A stretch of DNA of 64,000 nt. Source: Myrica gale. Its lineage: Eukaryota; Streptophyta; Magnoliopsida; Fagales; Myricaceae. Under the pieces are notes generated by a model. It was not told the DNA's origin and made no database searches. It was given only the letters and a program-made list of their open reading frames with translations. The stretch spans positions 10,483,001 to 10,547,000 of the forward strand of contig OZ005610.1 of NCBI GenBank assembly GCA_963930655.1. The letters are read 5' to 3'. This document shows, piece by piece, positions 1 through 11,147 of the stretch (the stretch's first letter is position 1; every line of letters begins with the position of its first letter). The translations under genes and the position numbers were made by a program.

Positions 1-2152
1 TCTTGAACCCCTTTGCAACAATGGCTACAGCTGCATCTGCTCTTGTAACATCTGTTATTTTGTCAGAGTCAACTAACTCTATGGTGAGCGGTAACTGAGC
101 AAGATCATTAGCTAGTATAGTGTGATGACGCTGGAGGATCTTCCATGATTCCGGATGATTCCCATATTTCCAAATAGTAGAAGCATAGAGGTTCATATAC
201 GTCCTGCGGTTGATTACCCTCTCCAATTCTGGATCAATCATTATGTTTGATGTGGAATCTGGCGCAGCTCTCAATCTTGCCTCCTTTGTCCACCTACTTA
301 GAATATACTCATCTGGGATTCTCCAGCAAACTCTCCCTTGTTTCAGAAGCCATATGATGTGGCAACAAATGACACCAACAAAGTTAAAGTATTTGCAGCT
401 ACATTGATGAAAACCGTTAATAGTAGTAATTACTTGTCGTTTCGCTGTCACACAGTTATGGGTTGGGTCGGGGCTGCAGGAATGTAGTTCAACCTCTTCT
501 GATCCATTACTCTCCCTCCTACAATCAAATGTTATGCAATAAATCTTATCTGTCTGTTCCATAAAAAGATCAAAAACATTTGGAGTGTAAACTTTTGATG
601 CGTGAATACAAAGCGGGTCATTGGTCCTTATAAGAGGCAATTTATCCTGCATATCAAAATTTGATTTCAGCTCCTTGTATCGCATGTCATCAATTGCCTG
701 CTGAAAGTGTTGAAAAAATCGGCTCATATTCATCACCGTCTTCAAGTACCTGCGCAATCTCGAGTTAAAACTTTCACTCAACTGTGTAGTCCTCTTACCT
801 GCGCAGAAAACATTTCGTACATGTGTTGGGGCCCACTTCTCACGCTTCTCATAGATTCTTTGCAACCACTCATTGTCTTGAAGGCCATGATCTTCAATCA
901 TCTTAGACCAAGCAAGGTCAAAGTCATCTATATCACCATCGAAAAGGAGCATATTCCAATCTTTTTTAAAGTCCTTGTTCCCGAATAGTGATCCAAGATT
1001 TTTTAGTGCATTCTGATTAATATGCCATACGCAAAGAAAGTGATGTGTGTTTGGCAAGGAGATAGGGATTGCAGCAAGCATACCAGCATCTTGGTCGGTG
1101 AAAAGCGATTGGGGTTCCTTCCCTTCCATACACTCAATGAAGGTCTCAAACAACCATTTGAATGAATTAGCTGTCTCATCAAATAATAGACATGCCCCAA
1201 ACACTACTTGCTCCCTGTGATGATTCACCCCTAGAAATGCCCCTAATGGCCTGTGCTCATGATTTGTCCTGTAAGTGGTATCGAATGACACAAAGTCCCC
1301 AAAAAGTGCGTAGTCATTCTGCATGTCGTGGTCAGACCAGAATATATTAGTTATATGCTCATCGTCATCTAACATAACTCTGAAGAAGAATTGAGAATTT
1401 TTTCGTCGCTGATCACCAAACCAATTAATAAGTGCACCTGCTACTCCACCATCCATTGATTTACTTCTTTTACTACTTAAATAATTTTTCAAGTCCATTT
1501 GAGTGAATCCCAAGTGCTCTCTTCCCCCAGCCTGGGCCGCCATCAAATCATGTGCTAGCTTCGGGCGAATGCCTGTTCTGTCTGCATCGTTGCACTGAAG
1601 ACGTTGTAATTCATTTATTCGCCTATGGGAACGAAGTAAGTGGACTTTCGATGGTGTAGCCAATTCGTGATTATGCCGTGGGTACCAATCAAATGTGTAA
1701 TACATTCCATTTGATTGTCGTTGGATGGTGAAACTTGCAAGACACTCGCACCTAGTATTCCGCCGTTTCTTCTTCAAAGGCACTGCTTGTTGTTTCTCTC
1801 TTCTCAACCCTTCTTTGCTACACACAAATGTTCTAACTGTATAATATCTTTTTTCTTTATTCTTGAACCCACTGGACTTCCGAATGCTAAATCCAATGCT
1901 AATTGCGTAACGGTTGTACCAATCGTAAGCGTGCTCCTCATCTCTAAACTCTAAGCTCCAAATATTTACAGATTTCCCGGTGTCTGCCCGAACTATTTCA
2001 CCTACATAATCCAACCATACAAATGAAGTCAATGAAAATCTATCTAATTCATAAATACATATGGCAAAAAAAATTGACAAACCTTCCGGGTTTGAGGTAC
2101 TACTAGACCCTCGCCTATCTATATTTGGATTAATGCTTGATAGCTCCGCCAT
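1..2152 (-). CDS. FAR1-related (FRS) / MULE-transposase-type protein, 3' end cut by window edge
   Basis: Two exons read in phase on the minus strand: 2152-2083 (ATG at 2152, donor after the G at 2083) and 2001 down to the window edge. Exon 2 stays open for about 667 codons with no stop. The protein has an N-terminal FAR1 DNA-binding region (EEHAYDWYNRYAISIGFS, then VCSKEG and a CEC...HNHEL zinc-binding pattern). A MULE transposase core follows, with acidic residues in SFDTTYRTN, LFTDQDAGM and ESFNS. A SWIM zinc finger (CSCKYF...CCHI) and the WRIPDEYILSRWTKEAR motif come near the window edge. FAR1/FHY3-family proteins are transcription factors descended from Mutator transposases and act in the nucleus. 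An intact ORF fits either a domesticated FRS gene or a live MULE transposase. No terminal inverted repeat was seen upstream, which mildly favours FRS. The C-terminus lies outside the window. Confidence 0.88.
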   Translation of the reverse strand, partial: MAELSSINPNIDRRGSSSTSNPEGLSIFFAICIYELDRFSLTSFVWLDYVGEIVRADTGKSVNIWSLEFRDEEHAYDWYNRYAISIGFSIRKSSGFKNKEKRYYTVRTFVCSKEGLRREKQQAVPLKKKRRNTRCECLASFTIQRQSNGMYYTFDWYPRHNHELATPSKVHLLRSHRRINELQRLQCNDADRTGIRPKLAHDLMAAQAGGREHLGFTQMDLKNYLSSKRSKSMDGGVAGALINWFGDQRRKNSQFFFRVMLDDDEHITNIFWSDHDMQNDYALFGDFVSFDTTYRTNHEHRPLGAFLGVNHHREQVVFGACLLFDETANSFKWLFETFIECMEGKEPQSLFTDQDAGMLAAIPISLPNTHHFLCVWHINQNALKNLGSLFGNKDFKKDWNMLLFDGDIDDFDLAWSKMIEDHGLQDNEWLQRIYEKREKWAPTHVRNVFCAGKRTTQLSESFNSRLRRYLKTVMNMSRFFQHFQQAIDDMRYKELKSNFDMQDKLPLIRTNDPLCIHASKVYTPNVFDLFMEQTDKIYCITFDCRRESNGSEEVELHSCSPDPTHNCVTAKRQVITTINGFHQCSCKYFNFVGVICCHIIWLLKQGRVCWRIPDEYILSRWTKEARLRAAPDSTSNIMIDPELERVINRRTYMNLYASTIWKYGNHPESWKILQRHHTILANDLAQLPLTIELVDSDKITDVTRADAAVAIVAKGFK

Positions 2153-3830
2153 TTATCAACCTATAAAATTTCAGTAGCCCTAGTTAGCAAAAGACACAAA
2201 TGTTACAACAAGCATTACCACAAGCATAGAAAGAATCATCTAAATTTATTTTATTATTTGTATTTTAAATTACTAAATTTGACAAATTGCTTCTATGAAA
2301 GCGGGTGGTCTTAAGTATTAGTATGTGTTCAAAGTCCGTTGAGCTGATTAGTGTCTACAAATATACTAGTTGTGTCTAACATACAATGGAAGCTGAAGAG
2401 CAAACATTGTCATACGTATTATCTTGAAATATTTATGCATTAAGGTATAATTTTCATGGGAAAAACAAATATGCACATACCAATATTTTGAGCACTATTC
2501 TCAATTTGGATTTGTCTTTTTGTTCTTCACTTTTCACACCATAGACCTGGAGAAAATAAACCATAGAAGCTAAAACAAATGCAAGACAATAAGATGCAGT
2601 TAATTATTTTAATCACGTGAGACTCAGAAGAAGTAAAGAGATATTGCTCTTTTTTTTTGGTTTCATATAAAAATGATCGTTAACTATTCTCAATTTGGAT
2701 TTGTACTCTGCATGCTAAAATTGCGCCAGTAAGAATAATAAGAGAGAGACGTTGCACCAAAACACTTTGATCATTGACATAATAAAGATCAAGCCTAAGG
2801 AAAAGGACAAAAAAATAAAAAATAAAAAAACAAAAGAACAAAACCAAAGCCTAAGCAAAGATTACCGAAAGTCCAGCGAGAAAAGGACAAAAAAAAAAAA
2901 ACAAAACCAAAGCCTAAGCAAAGATTACCGAATGTCCAGCGAGTTTGTACAAAGGCTCATTCTGGTTTGTAAACAAGAAAAGGCATGGCGCACCATAGAA
3001 AAAGTCTGCATCAAATAAGCCCTTCACACCATAAACCCACGGCTTGTTGCAGAAGATAGCAGGGAAAATGGAAAGAAGACGTGTTGCGGAAGATATGTTA
3101 GGAAAGAATCGAAAGAAAAAAATATCTTTAGCCGACTGTGTCTAGCCAAGCCAAATTTTGTGGCTTCATTTCCCCTCCCACCTCATTAAATGAGGTGTCC
3201 ATATCGTGAGCGTCGGAGCTTAGATTTTTAAATCTCATCCCTCCCTTTCCTCCCTTAACACACAGTGACTTATCACCGAATCCAATCCCCTCAAGTGCAC
3301 CGACTGGGTTTAAACAGCAGAAATTCTGTCACACAGAACAATCCTAACACTGATATCTCCCTGCTGTCAAGATTCCCCGGCAAAATTCTACATATGAAAT
3401 TTAACGCGCATATACTATCCCCATAAATAGGTTTTCCTGGCTCAAGATTCCCCAGTAATGCCGCAAGTCAAGTCTATCTAGAAATGTGGTTCGTGCATTG
3501 TAACAGCTGAGAAAGCAAAGGGCATTCCGGGAAAAAGAGACATCAATGACGAGTCAAAGCACTTTGGAAAGGAACCCAAACCTAATCAAAATACGAATCA
3601 GAAAGACAAAAAGAAATAAGGGGAAAAAAAACAAAAAGCACCGTATAGAAGGAAATGACCTATATATCAATATTGTGATGTGTATGACAGCAGATCTTGG
3701 ATGGCTAAAAGAAGTGAAACTTAGAAGACGATTACCGAACCTCAATCTATGTTTTTTCCTTGGGAACACCCAGACGGGGGCATATTGATTTGATGGCGAA
3801 GATTCAAAACCATCAAGAGGTTCTTCGTGA
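2153..3830. other. Intergenic: 5' flank of the FRS gene and 3' flank of MIR167 copy 1
   Basis: No convincing coding sequence. The short ORFs are lysine-rich, low-complexity translations of A-rich DNA. The interval should hold the promoter of the FRS-type gene (2153 upward) and the 3' part of the MIR167 primary transcript (below 3842). A short direct repeat lies at 2838-2943. No TATA box could be assigned with confidence. Confidence 0.5.
2838..2943. repeat. Short direct repeat, 43 bp twice at 63-bp period
   Basis: The 43-bp block ending in ..TCCAGCGAG occurs at 2838-2880 and again at 2901-2943, with one visible mismatch (GAAAGTCC versus GAATGTCC). The copies are separated by a poly-A-rich spacer that contains AAAAGGACAA, which also precedes copy 1 in a degenerate form. 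This looks like a local slippage or tandem duplication in A-rich DNA. Confidence 0.8.
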
Positions 3831-3831
3831 T

Positions 3832-3926
3832 CCCATCAACAGGTGAAGCTGCCACATGATCCGATCTTTCCTTGATTAATCGAGAGGGAAGCTTAGATCA
3901 TGCTGGCAGCTTCAACTGCTATTGGT
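3832..3926 (-). ncRNA. MIR167: MIR167 precursor, copy 1
   Basis: On the minus strand the 21 nt at 3914-3894 begin TGAAGCTGCCAGCATG and match the canonical mature miR167a-type sequence throughout. Downstream in the transcript, after a 32-nt loop (3893-3862), the 3' arm at 3861-3842 reads GATCATGTGGCAGCTTCACC, a known form of miR167 star. The arms pair with only a one-base bulge, and the stem continues beyond the duplex (..AATAGCAGT against CTGTTGAT..). miR167 guides cleavage of ARF6/ARF8-type auxin response factor mRNAs and acts in flower, ovule and root development. The mature miRNA sits on the 5' arm, as is usual for this family. A second MIR167 lies about 7.3 kb away on the same strand. Confidence 0.95.
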
Positions 3927-4040
3927 GCACGACAAGCAGGTAAGGCAGCTCCAGAGAGGGAGAGGGGGGAGAGAGAAGTTAAGAAGCTATTTCTTTCTGT
4001 GAGGACCAAGTATGCTATGGAAGAGAAAGAGAGAGTGGGG

Positions 4041-4050
4041 GATATAAATA
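4041..4050 (-). promoter_or_regulatory. Candidate TATA box for MIR167 copy 1
   Basis: The minus strand reads CTCTATTTATATCC here, a TATA-like element about 130 nt upstream of the mature miRNA. A pyrimidine-rich (CT) leader follows. If used, transcription would start near 4010-4015. This is an inference from position only; no initiation evidence is available. Confidence 0.45.
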
Positions 4051-7000
4051 GAGGCCCAGAATGTCTCATCTCATCCTTTAGGTTAGTAATGGTTTTGTTG
4101 TTATAAGAGGCTGAAAAGTTTTTATGAGGAAAATTAATTAATTAATTATGGACAGGGAGCCGATGGCAGTGGTCCAGAGTAAGACAAATTGAAAACTATC
4201 AAGCCCACGCCACCACCATGCAGACAAGGAGTGAGCAGTTCTAAAATTGACATAGAGCCTTTGTTCACTTTACTGTGGGTCTCTCAGTCTCTCTCACACA
4301 CGCACTCTTTTTTTGTCAAAGGGAATTGGTGGCGCGAAAGTGCAGCTATGAATGAAAACCATCCGACCGTTCAATATATTTGAGGTGTCCATCGTTGGGC
4401 TCTCACACACACACTCAGTGTAAATAAACATCATATGAACTAAAAAAAGAGCGCAAGGCACCAGCACTAGTCTATAGGGGACCATTTGCATGGCTTCTCA
4501 GTTCTCAGCAAAGGCAAAAGAAAGGAAAGTAATAAGCATCTCAACCTAACAAGATCACGTGACTCTCTCTCTCTCATGCAGCATTTTTCTTCCTTTTAGG
4601 TATCTTTCCTTTGTTCTACTGAGAGATGGCTTTTTCATCTTTATAAACATGGAATGCCATTTGTAAGAGGCTTGCCTCTTCTGCATCTAATTGGTGTCAG
4701 TTGCACATTAAACGTAATCTTAAAAGGAGATTTACCACGGATTGCCATTTGGGGAGTCTAATACGTAAAAGTTAATATAGTCTGATGCAGACAATTAAGA
4801 AATTAACAAACATTCTCCAATAAAGTGATGTATGATTTTGACATTCCTGTTTCTTTCATGTTGTTTTGATTCCTTTGGTAGGTTTAAGAGATGGAACCAA
4901 TAGACGCATGCAGAGTCATCTCATATATGAAGGTTTCAAAAAGTGGGAAACAGAAATATTCCAAAGAAAAAGTCCCCAGTATCTTGGCCTTTATTGAAAG
5001 TTCACAAAACATGTTTAACTACTCCACATCAAATAAACTTTGTTTTTTCTTATATGCTTACGATTCTTAAATAATTTAGCAACATAATGGAAGACCACAG
5101 TACGTACTGAAAAAAAAAGACGCAAAATGCAAATCTATTCACGACAAAAACAGAGGACGTCGACACTGGAGTGATAAAATATTTCCCACATCAGAGGACG
5201 TCGACATAGAGTGTGAGAGTGATAACATATTTCTGTCGGAGATTATGGGTCGGCTGTAACAGATCTCGACAATTTTTTTTCCGTCGGAGATTATGGGTCG
5301 ACAACTATTATATCGTCGGAGATAATCTGTGGACCACAATGAAGTTGTCGGCGTTGAATTTGTAATGCCAACCACCCCCAAGGTAACGCGGACGGAAAGA
5401 CTGTTTTTTGCCGCCGAAGAAAATCGTCCCTGATAGTAGGATATGCAGCGACGATGAACGAAGGTGGTGCCGAATTCGAAATGTCGACGCATTATTGCCG
5501 ACCGCTCCTCGCCTCCTCGTCCACCCCTTACTGTCCCTATTGACAAAGCTCGACGGAAATAGATGTTTACTACGAAAATTCTTGGTAGTGCTAGTGACTT
5601 TGATTGGGTCAATTGTTAGATTGCCAGACTCCGGTATTAGTTGGATACCATAATTGGTTCTTGGATCTTCTGAGGTTCTTAATTTCTATCCTCCTTTCAC
5701 TTTATTCACATCTCTTATTTTTTCAGGGTTATGCTTTTGGCAACCTTATGGGCAGACGGGTAGGTGGGTTTGAATTAAAATAGATTTTGTCTTACTTTGG
5801 ATGTTTCTAGCTAGGAAGTAATTAAAACGAAACAAAAGGAAAAAAAATAAGGAAAAAAAATACTTTTTGCTCACTTTGAAGAAGATTTGAACTACTAAAT
5901 TTGTCTTATTGATCATTTAAACTATCAAAATTCATTAACGTTCAATCCCTCAATAGATTATATGGTTGATATGTGCGATAAATGGGCTATGTGACACAAT
6001 TTTGATGGTCGGGTCTTATTAGATAACGAGCATTGATGAATTATGGGTAGTTTGAGAGCTGATGAATGTGGTAAGTGACATTGATCACATATTTGATGAG
6101 TGCAAAATAAAGCTTTCCCTATAAATAAATTCCACTAAGGTGTGTACTTAATTACGTGGTTTCTAAAGCATGAATTATTAGTATTGATCCATGTGATCAC
6201 TTTCATTTTAATGCAAAACCTCACATTCCACATCTTATTTTCTTCTCTCTTTTTAAGGCTAATTGGATTGGTGTTTATCAAATCTCATGCACTAAGTATA
6301 AATTTATTACTTCAAGTTCACAATTACAGACCAGTAATATATTGTTGCCAGTGGCTTATCGATCGGCATTAATATATTATATATGCACAGTTGTCATGTA
6401 CAAGAGAATCTTGATAGCTACTGATCATCATAATTTTCTTTGATTTAGGTATTTAATCACACACAAGATGCAGTCGCCTATTGGGCGAAGTGTCAATTTC
6501 AGAGAGAGTGCAACATAAATTATATGTCGATCGATTTAGAATGGAGTGCTCATGGTCTGCTTGACATAGAAAATGAATAATATAATTTGCAAAGGAACAA
6601 TTGGTAGGAATAATACTTTACAAATTAGTCTACTGGGATTCAGCTTCCTCGAGCTTATGTATTGCACGTGAGTTATGAGTAGTTCAATACATCCACATTT
6701 TCCACTTAAAATCTGCAGGGAAACTATTAGGAACATATTAATTTAATGACTATCCGAAGATTTGAGTGATCTTGCCTTCTTATTGGGTAGATCAAATCAG
6801 GGTGCACATGGAAATAGCCTGGAAATTAAACCATCAAGTCTTGGAAAGCATAAAACTATTATGGGACTAAGCTTTGCAGATTGCACCCAAATTGTGGAAA
6901 TTTGAACCGATCTAATTTTCAACTGAAGTTTTCTTCTGATAAGTAATTCAAATGAAGTTATAAGAAGCTTGATGAACAGATTCTGAATGCATTTTTTTAT

Positions 7001-7714
7001 TAAAAAAAAAACTTGTAATTAAATGCAGTTGTTAAAAGTAGAGTGGTCAGGGAGGATGAATTCGATTCATCACGTACAAAAAGGGTATTCCTTCCGTTTA
7101 TGCAGCCTCTACTTTTCCCTCGTGTCTTTTGTTTTCCTTTATGCTTCACGGAGAAGTATTGCTCTTACTGCATAAACCAGGAGAGACTGTTGCAGACAAT
7201 GTAATTAATCAGGATTATTAAGGACAAAACTTTTCTAGAGGTTAATGATCAGATGCTTTCTTTTGCCTCGGAAAATATAGTCCGTTTGTTATCTTCCCTC
7301 CTCCAGCAAACAAATTATGCATTTGGGAAGGTCCGTACTCAAACCAGTGTCCTAACCATGATAAGCAGATCATCTCGAAACAACAAATAGAAGATTCTAG
7401 TGATAAAAGTGGAAACTCGAAAGCATCTCTGCTAAAATGATGAGTCCAGCCCGTAAACTAGCTAGAGAGAGAGAGAGTATTCCTTCCCGCTGCCAGTTGC
7501 CCCGCTGTATTTTTGTCCAGTGGTCCTCTATGCAGTAGTTGTGACCGGACAGGACATCCTAAATTGGCTGTCTTGGCTCTTCCTGTCATTACGATCCCTC
7601 ATGAAATTTTCCTTTCGTGTCTGATAGATTCAACCTCGTAAGAACAGAAATTTTATCCTTGTTCATGAAAGTGAAAGACTAGACTATATTTGCAAAACAA
7701 AATTTTAACACCTT
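4051..7714. other. Intergenic, no gene recognised
   Basis: About 3.7 kb of AT-rich sequence without a recognisable coding region. The longest ORF (5139-5612) is a translation of a short-repeat cluster and shows no domain. The part just above 4050 should include the upstream promoter of MIR167 copy 1. Confidence 0.5.
5150..5332. repeat. Cluster of short direct repeats, possible DNA-transposon subterminal region
   Basis: The block CAGAGGACGTCGACA followed by GAGTGATAA occurs twice (from about 5151 and about 5192). The block GTCGGAGATTATGGGTCG then occurs at about 5237 and 5282, and a diverged form (GTCGGAGATAATCTGTGG) at about 5315. Dense GTCGG/CGACA repeats of this kind are common near the ends of CACTA-type transposons. 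No CACTA terminus was identified, so the assignment is tentative. Confidence 0.5.
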
Positions 7715-7723
7715 AAAATTTTA

Positions 7724-8234
7724 GGCTTAATTATCTTACAAGTCCCTGTGGTATCCAACTTTTACAAACTAGTCTCTGTGGTATGATTTTCAACAAAATG
7801 ATCCTTGTAATATAGTTTTGAGACAAATTAATCCATGTGGTATGACTTTCAACAAAATAGTTCATGTGGTATAGTTTTGAGACAAATTAGTCACTCCGTC
7901 CAACTGTCGTTACCCACTTAACTAGAGAGTGTCGTATGTCACTTTCCATTCACGCGTTGACACATCAGCAACCAATCAAGTCGGAGGTTGAGGTTCAGAC
8001 TAATTCTACGAGCTAAAACAAGTATATCACTCGTGATTTGGATACTAATGTTAAAAAACATGTGTCAACGTGTGAATGACGCTGACGTGACATGTACAAG
8101 ACTCTCCCGAAAGTTAGACAAATAGATTAATTTGTCTCAAAACTATACCACATAGACTATTTTGTTGAAAGTCGTACTACAGAGATTATTTTGTAAAATT
8201 TGGATACCATAGGGACCCATAAGGTAATTAAGCC
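7724..8234. mobile_element. Non-autonomous Mutator-like element, long TIRs (511 bp)
   Basis: The ends are GGCTTAATTA at 7724 and TAATTAAGCC ending at 8234. The arms stay inverted-complementary for well over 100 bp, with runs such as GTTTTGAGACAAATTA paired with TAATTTGTCTCAAAAC. Flanks AAAATTTTA (7715-7723) and AAAATTTTT (8235-8243) match at 8 of 9 positions, as expected for a slightly decayed 9-bp MULE target duplication. No transposase is encoded, so movement would need one in trans. Confidence 0.8.
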
Positions 8235-8397
8235 AAAATTTTTGAAGTGATAAAATTTTATCATCGTTACAAAACTCTCTCTCCTCACTTTTTCTACAAT
8301 ATAAAGGGCCTATAGCCCTGCAGATCATGAATCATTGCATCTAGCCGGAAACTGAACCCAACCCCACTGAAAGACTTGGGACCTAATTAGACAAATA

Positions 8398-8428
8398 TGT
8401 ATATATATATATATATAGACACACACAC
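8398..8428. repeat. (TA)n/(CA)n compound microsatellite
   Basis: A run of TA dinucleotides is followed directly by ACACACACAC. It is a simple repeat of no apparent coding relevance. Confidence 0.9.
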
Positions 8429-8867
8429 CTCTCATTTCTTCGGCATCATCGCTGATGAAAGACTAGAAAATGCTCGAAATTATGACTTCTTAAGTTTTAA
8501 CCATCAAAACTATTTGCATCTATTTTAACGTAATAAAATACTATAAAATAATCTCTCTCTATTAAATATCAATTTTCATTACAATAAATACAAAAAATTT
8601 ATTTAAATAATCTTTCATATAAACTAAAATTTCAACCATTATCACATTTAGAATTCACAACCTCATTTATAATTTTTATTACAATAAACATAAAAAACTC
8701 CACTCAAATCATTTTTTTCTTTATTTTTTTTACTAAAACGAAACCATAATATACCTAATCAATACCCATACACTACTATAGTGAAACAAAATTTTCCTCC
8801 TTTTGCCATCAATAAAATGTTTTATTCCACCAAAATAGCAAAATGAAAAATAGAAGTTGCATAAAGT

Positions 8868-9440
8868 GAACATTCCTAGCAAGCTCTCTATTCTAACATT
8901 TTGGTTAGAATAGAGAGTCAATTTAACCAAAAAGCCAAAAAACACTCCTCAACAGCCTCTCTATTTTAACAACTTTTAACAAAAATTTTGAAGAAGTGAA
9001 CAATAGCTCTCTATTTTTAAAGAGCCACTATTCACTTCACTATCTTAAAATATTAATATATATATATTCTTTTTTTCTTTTTCTTCTTCTTTTTCTTTTT
9101 TTTTTATTTTTAAAAAATTATTATTCACTTCACCATCTTAAAATTTAAAAAATTCCAACAGTTAGTAAAATGAAAAAAATTTAAAAATCGATCTTTTTAA
9201 GATAAGACAAATATTCAAAAATATGACTATTACGATAAAATAAATATTCAAAAATATAAATGTTAGAAAAATAATAAAGAAATCTTTAAAAAATAATATT
9301 TAAATAAAATAGTAAAAATAGATGGTTAAAATAGAGAAACTGCTGTGAATGTTTTTTAAAAGTTAATAGTTAAAATAGAGAAGTGTGTTTTTTGGTTAAA
9401 GTAGAGAGCCAAATTTGAAGAGGCTGCTAGGAATGCTCTG
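8868..9440. mobile_element. MITE-like inverted-repeat element (~570 bp)
   Basis: The left end reads ACATTCCTAGCAAGCTCTCTATTC and the right end, reverse-complemented, reads AGCATTCCTAGCAGCCTCT. Both continue into matching CTCTCTA(T/C)TTTAACC..AAAAAACAC stretches. The interior is AT-rich and non-coding, with smaller inverted segments (GAATAGAGAG motifs). No clear target duplication was found, so the superfamily is uncertain. Confidence 0.7.
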
Positions 9441-10298
9441 AGTGAAGTGTCGCTTAAAACATTAGACAATTTCAAAAAATTCAACGGAAAGATAAAAAAA
9501 ATAGGGAAGGGAACGATTTGAATCTATTAAAAATAGGAACAAAATATTACCCTTATATATTCTTTTTTAACAAATAGACATGCCCTTCAATTATTCCACT
9601 TATCGTTTACACCCTCAACGCATTCATTTAAATTATCAATTGATTTTATTACTTCAAGATACAAAAACGACTAAAGTACCGTCCAAAAAAGACCGATTAT
9701 GAAGATATTGCTAATTCAATTTGTTATTTGAAAACACACATTCATCTTAAACCCTTTTAAGAAGTAATACACAAAGGGTATCCCGTTTATAAATTCAAAC
9801 TTGATTAGATTGTATTTTTGAAATAAAATGATGAACGAACAGAATCTAGAATATAATTGTGCCACTTCGGGAATCTTTGCCAGTCGGGGAAATGGCCAAA
9901 AAAAACGACGAGGAATTAATGACGTTGCCCTGTTATATTTTTTTTCTCTGTAGATCAGGACAACGAATTGAATGCAAGCTGCTAAACATCGACGGTCTGG
10001 ATCTCAGAAAATGACAGAGCCGGCGACCATAGACAAAGCGTAACACATACGATATACACCATGCTAAATACGCAGCTGTCCTCATTCCCCAACCCCACTA
10101 GCTGGTAGCAGGTAGGGTTTTGATATGATAGAACGATTCAACCGAAAAAAGGCAAAGATGTGACAACATAAGGTACACAGCACAGAGTCGCATAGCTGTC
10201 TTTCTTTCCTCGTTTTTCTTGAGTAGCTCTCGAAATTTTTTTCTAAAGTAGCTCTCGAAATAAATACACGTAAGTTAAGGGCTAAGAGGAAGTCGATT
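9441..10298. other. Intergenic, nothing recognised
   Basis: AT-rich non-coding sequence. No gene, hairpin or repeat stands out. Confidence 0.5.
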
Positions 10299-10643
10299 AT
10301 ATATGCTGTCATACAAATATAGCTAGAGCTACCACAGCAGGCCGGCCGTATTCCTCAGCAATTGGAAAGTATATATTGCTTAAGCAGGCAGACCTTTTGA
10401 CAAGGAATAACCATGAATGTCGTTCCATGTTCGTTTTGCAAGAGTGTGAGCCTACAGGCAGCATTCATTTATATATGCTGGTTATATAAGTATAGCTAGA
10501 GCTACCACAGCAGGCCGGCCGTATTCCTTAGCAATTGGAAAGTATATATTGCTTAAGCAGGCAGACCTTTTGACAAGGAATAACCATGAATGTCCTTCCA
10601 TGTTCGTTTTGCAAGAGTGTGAGCCTACAGGCAGCATTCATTT
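10299..10643. repeat. 172-bp tandem duplication, two nearly identical copies
   Basis: Copy 1 runs 10299-10470 and copy 2 10471-10643. Both contain AGCTAGAGCTACCACAGCAG, a GGCCGGCC site and end ..GGCAGCATTCATTTA. Over about 150 bp only about two substitutions are visible (CCTCAGC/CCTTAGC and GTCGTTCC/GTCCTTCC), with more divergence in the first 20 bp. The duplication is therefore recent. The unit encodes no obvious protein. It lies 0.5-0.9 kb downstream, in the transcription sense, of MIR167 copy 2. Confidence 0.9.
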
Positions 10644-11147
10644 AGAGACCTACCAACAGTTTCACAGGCTCTCTGTGAGGGAACAGGTTCTTGCATCCTA
10701 TTAATCAAGTAATTACCGTGAAATTGAAACTAACTTCAAAAACATTTTAAAACCGAAGTTACTCTACTTATGGAAATTTAACGGCCAATATAAATAAATA
10801 GAGAAAATATCTTCCTCATGGAGCTTAATGCCACGGCATCAGTCCGCACAAGCAAAGCCATTGTATTGCGAACTCCATGCGTTAGCGAGAGAGAAAGGGA
10901 GCAGCAAGTGTTAGTGTTGAAAAAACAAGCGGGCAAAAGAATAGAAACAATAGAAGAAGAAAAAGAGGGAGGGGAAAAAAAAGAAAGGAAACAGAAAAGC
11001 AAAAGTAAAAAGAACAAGAAAGAACGCACGCCAGGCGTAGCAGAAACTGATGGAGGGAATATACCATACTTACAGGGATTTCGGTAACTTTTTGCTTCCT
11101 TCTTTCTCCATCAGAATTGAAGCGTGTTTGAATGATTAGGCCCCCAA
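10644..11147. other. Intergenic, 3' flank of MIR167 copy 2
   Basis: ORFs on both strands here (around 10778-11087) are low-complexity translations of purine-rich AAAG/GAGG repeats and are not credible genes. The stretch may be part of the 3' end of the MIR167 primary transcript. Confidence 0.4.

Noticed and set aside
5139..5612. 157-codon ORF on the minus strand
   Set aside because: It reads through the short GTCGG repeat cluster and has no domain. Its length is explained by low stop frequency in that GC-richer patch.
10778..11087. Overlapping ORFs rich in Lys/Glu or Phe/Leu
   Set aside because: They are the two strands of one AAAG/GAGG purine tract.
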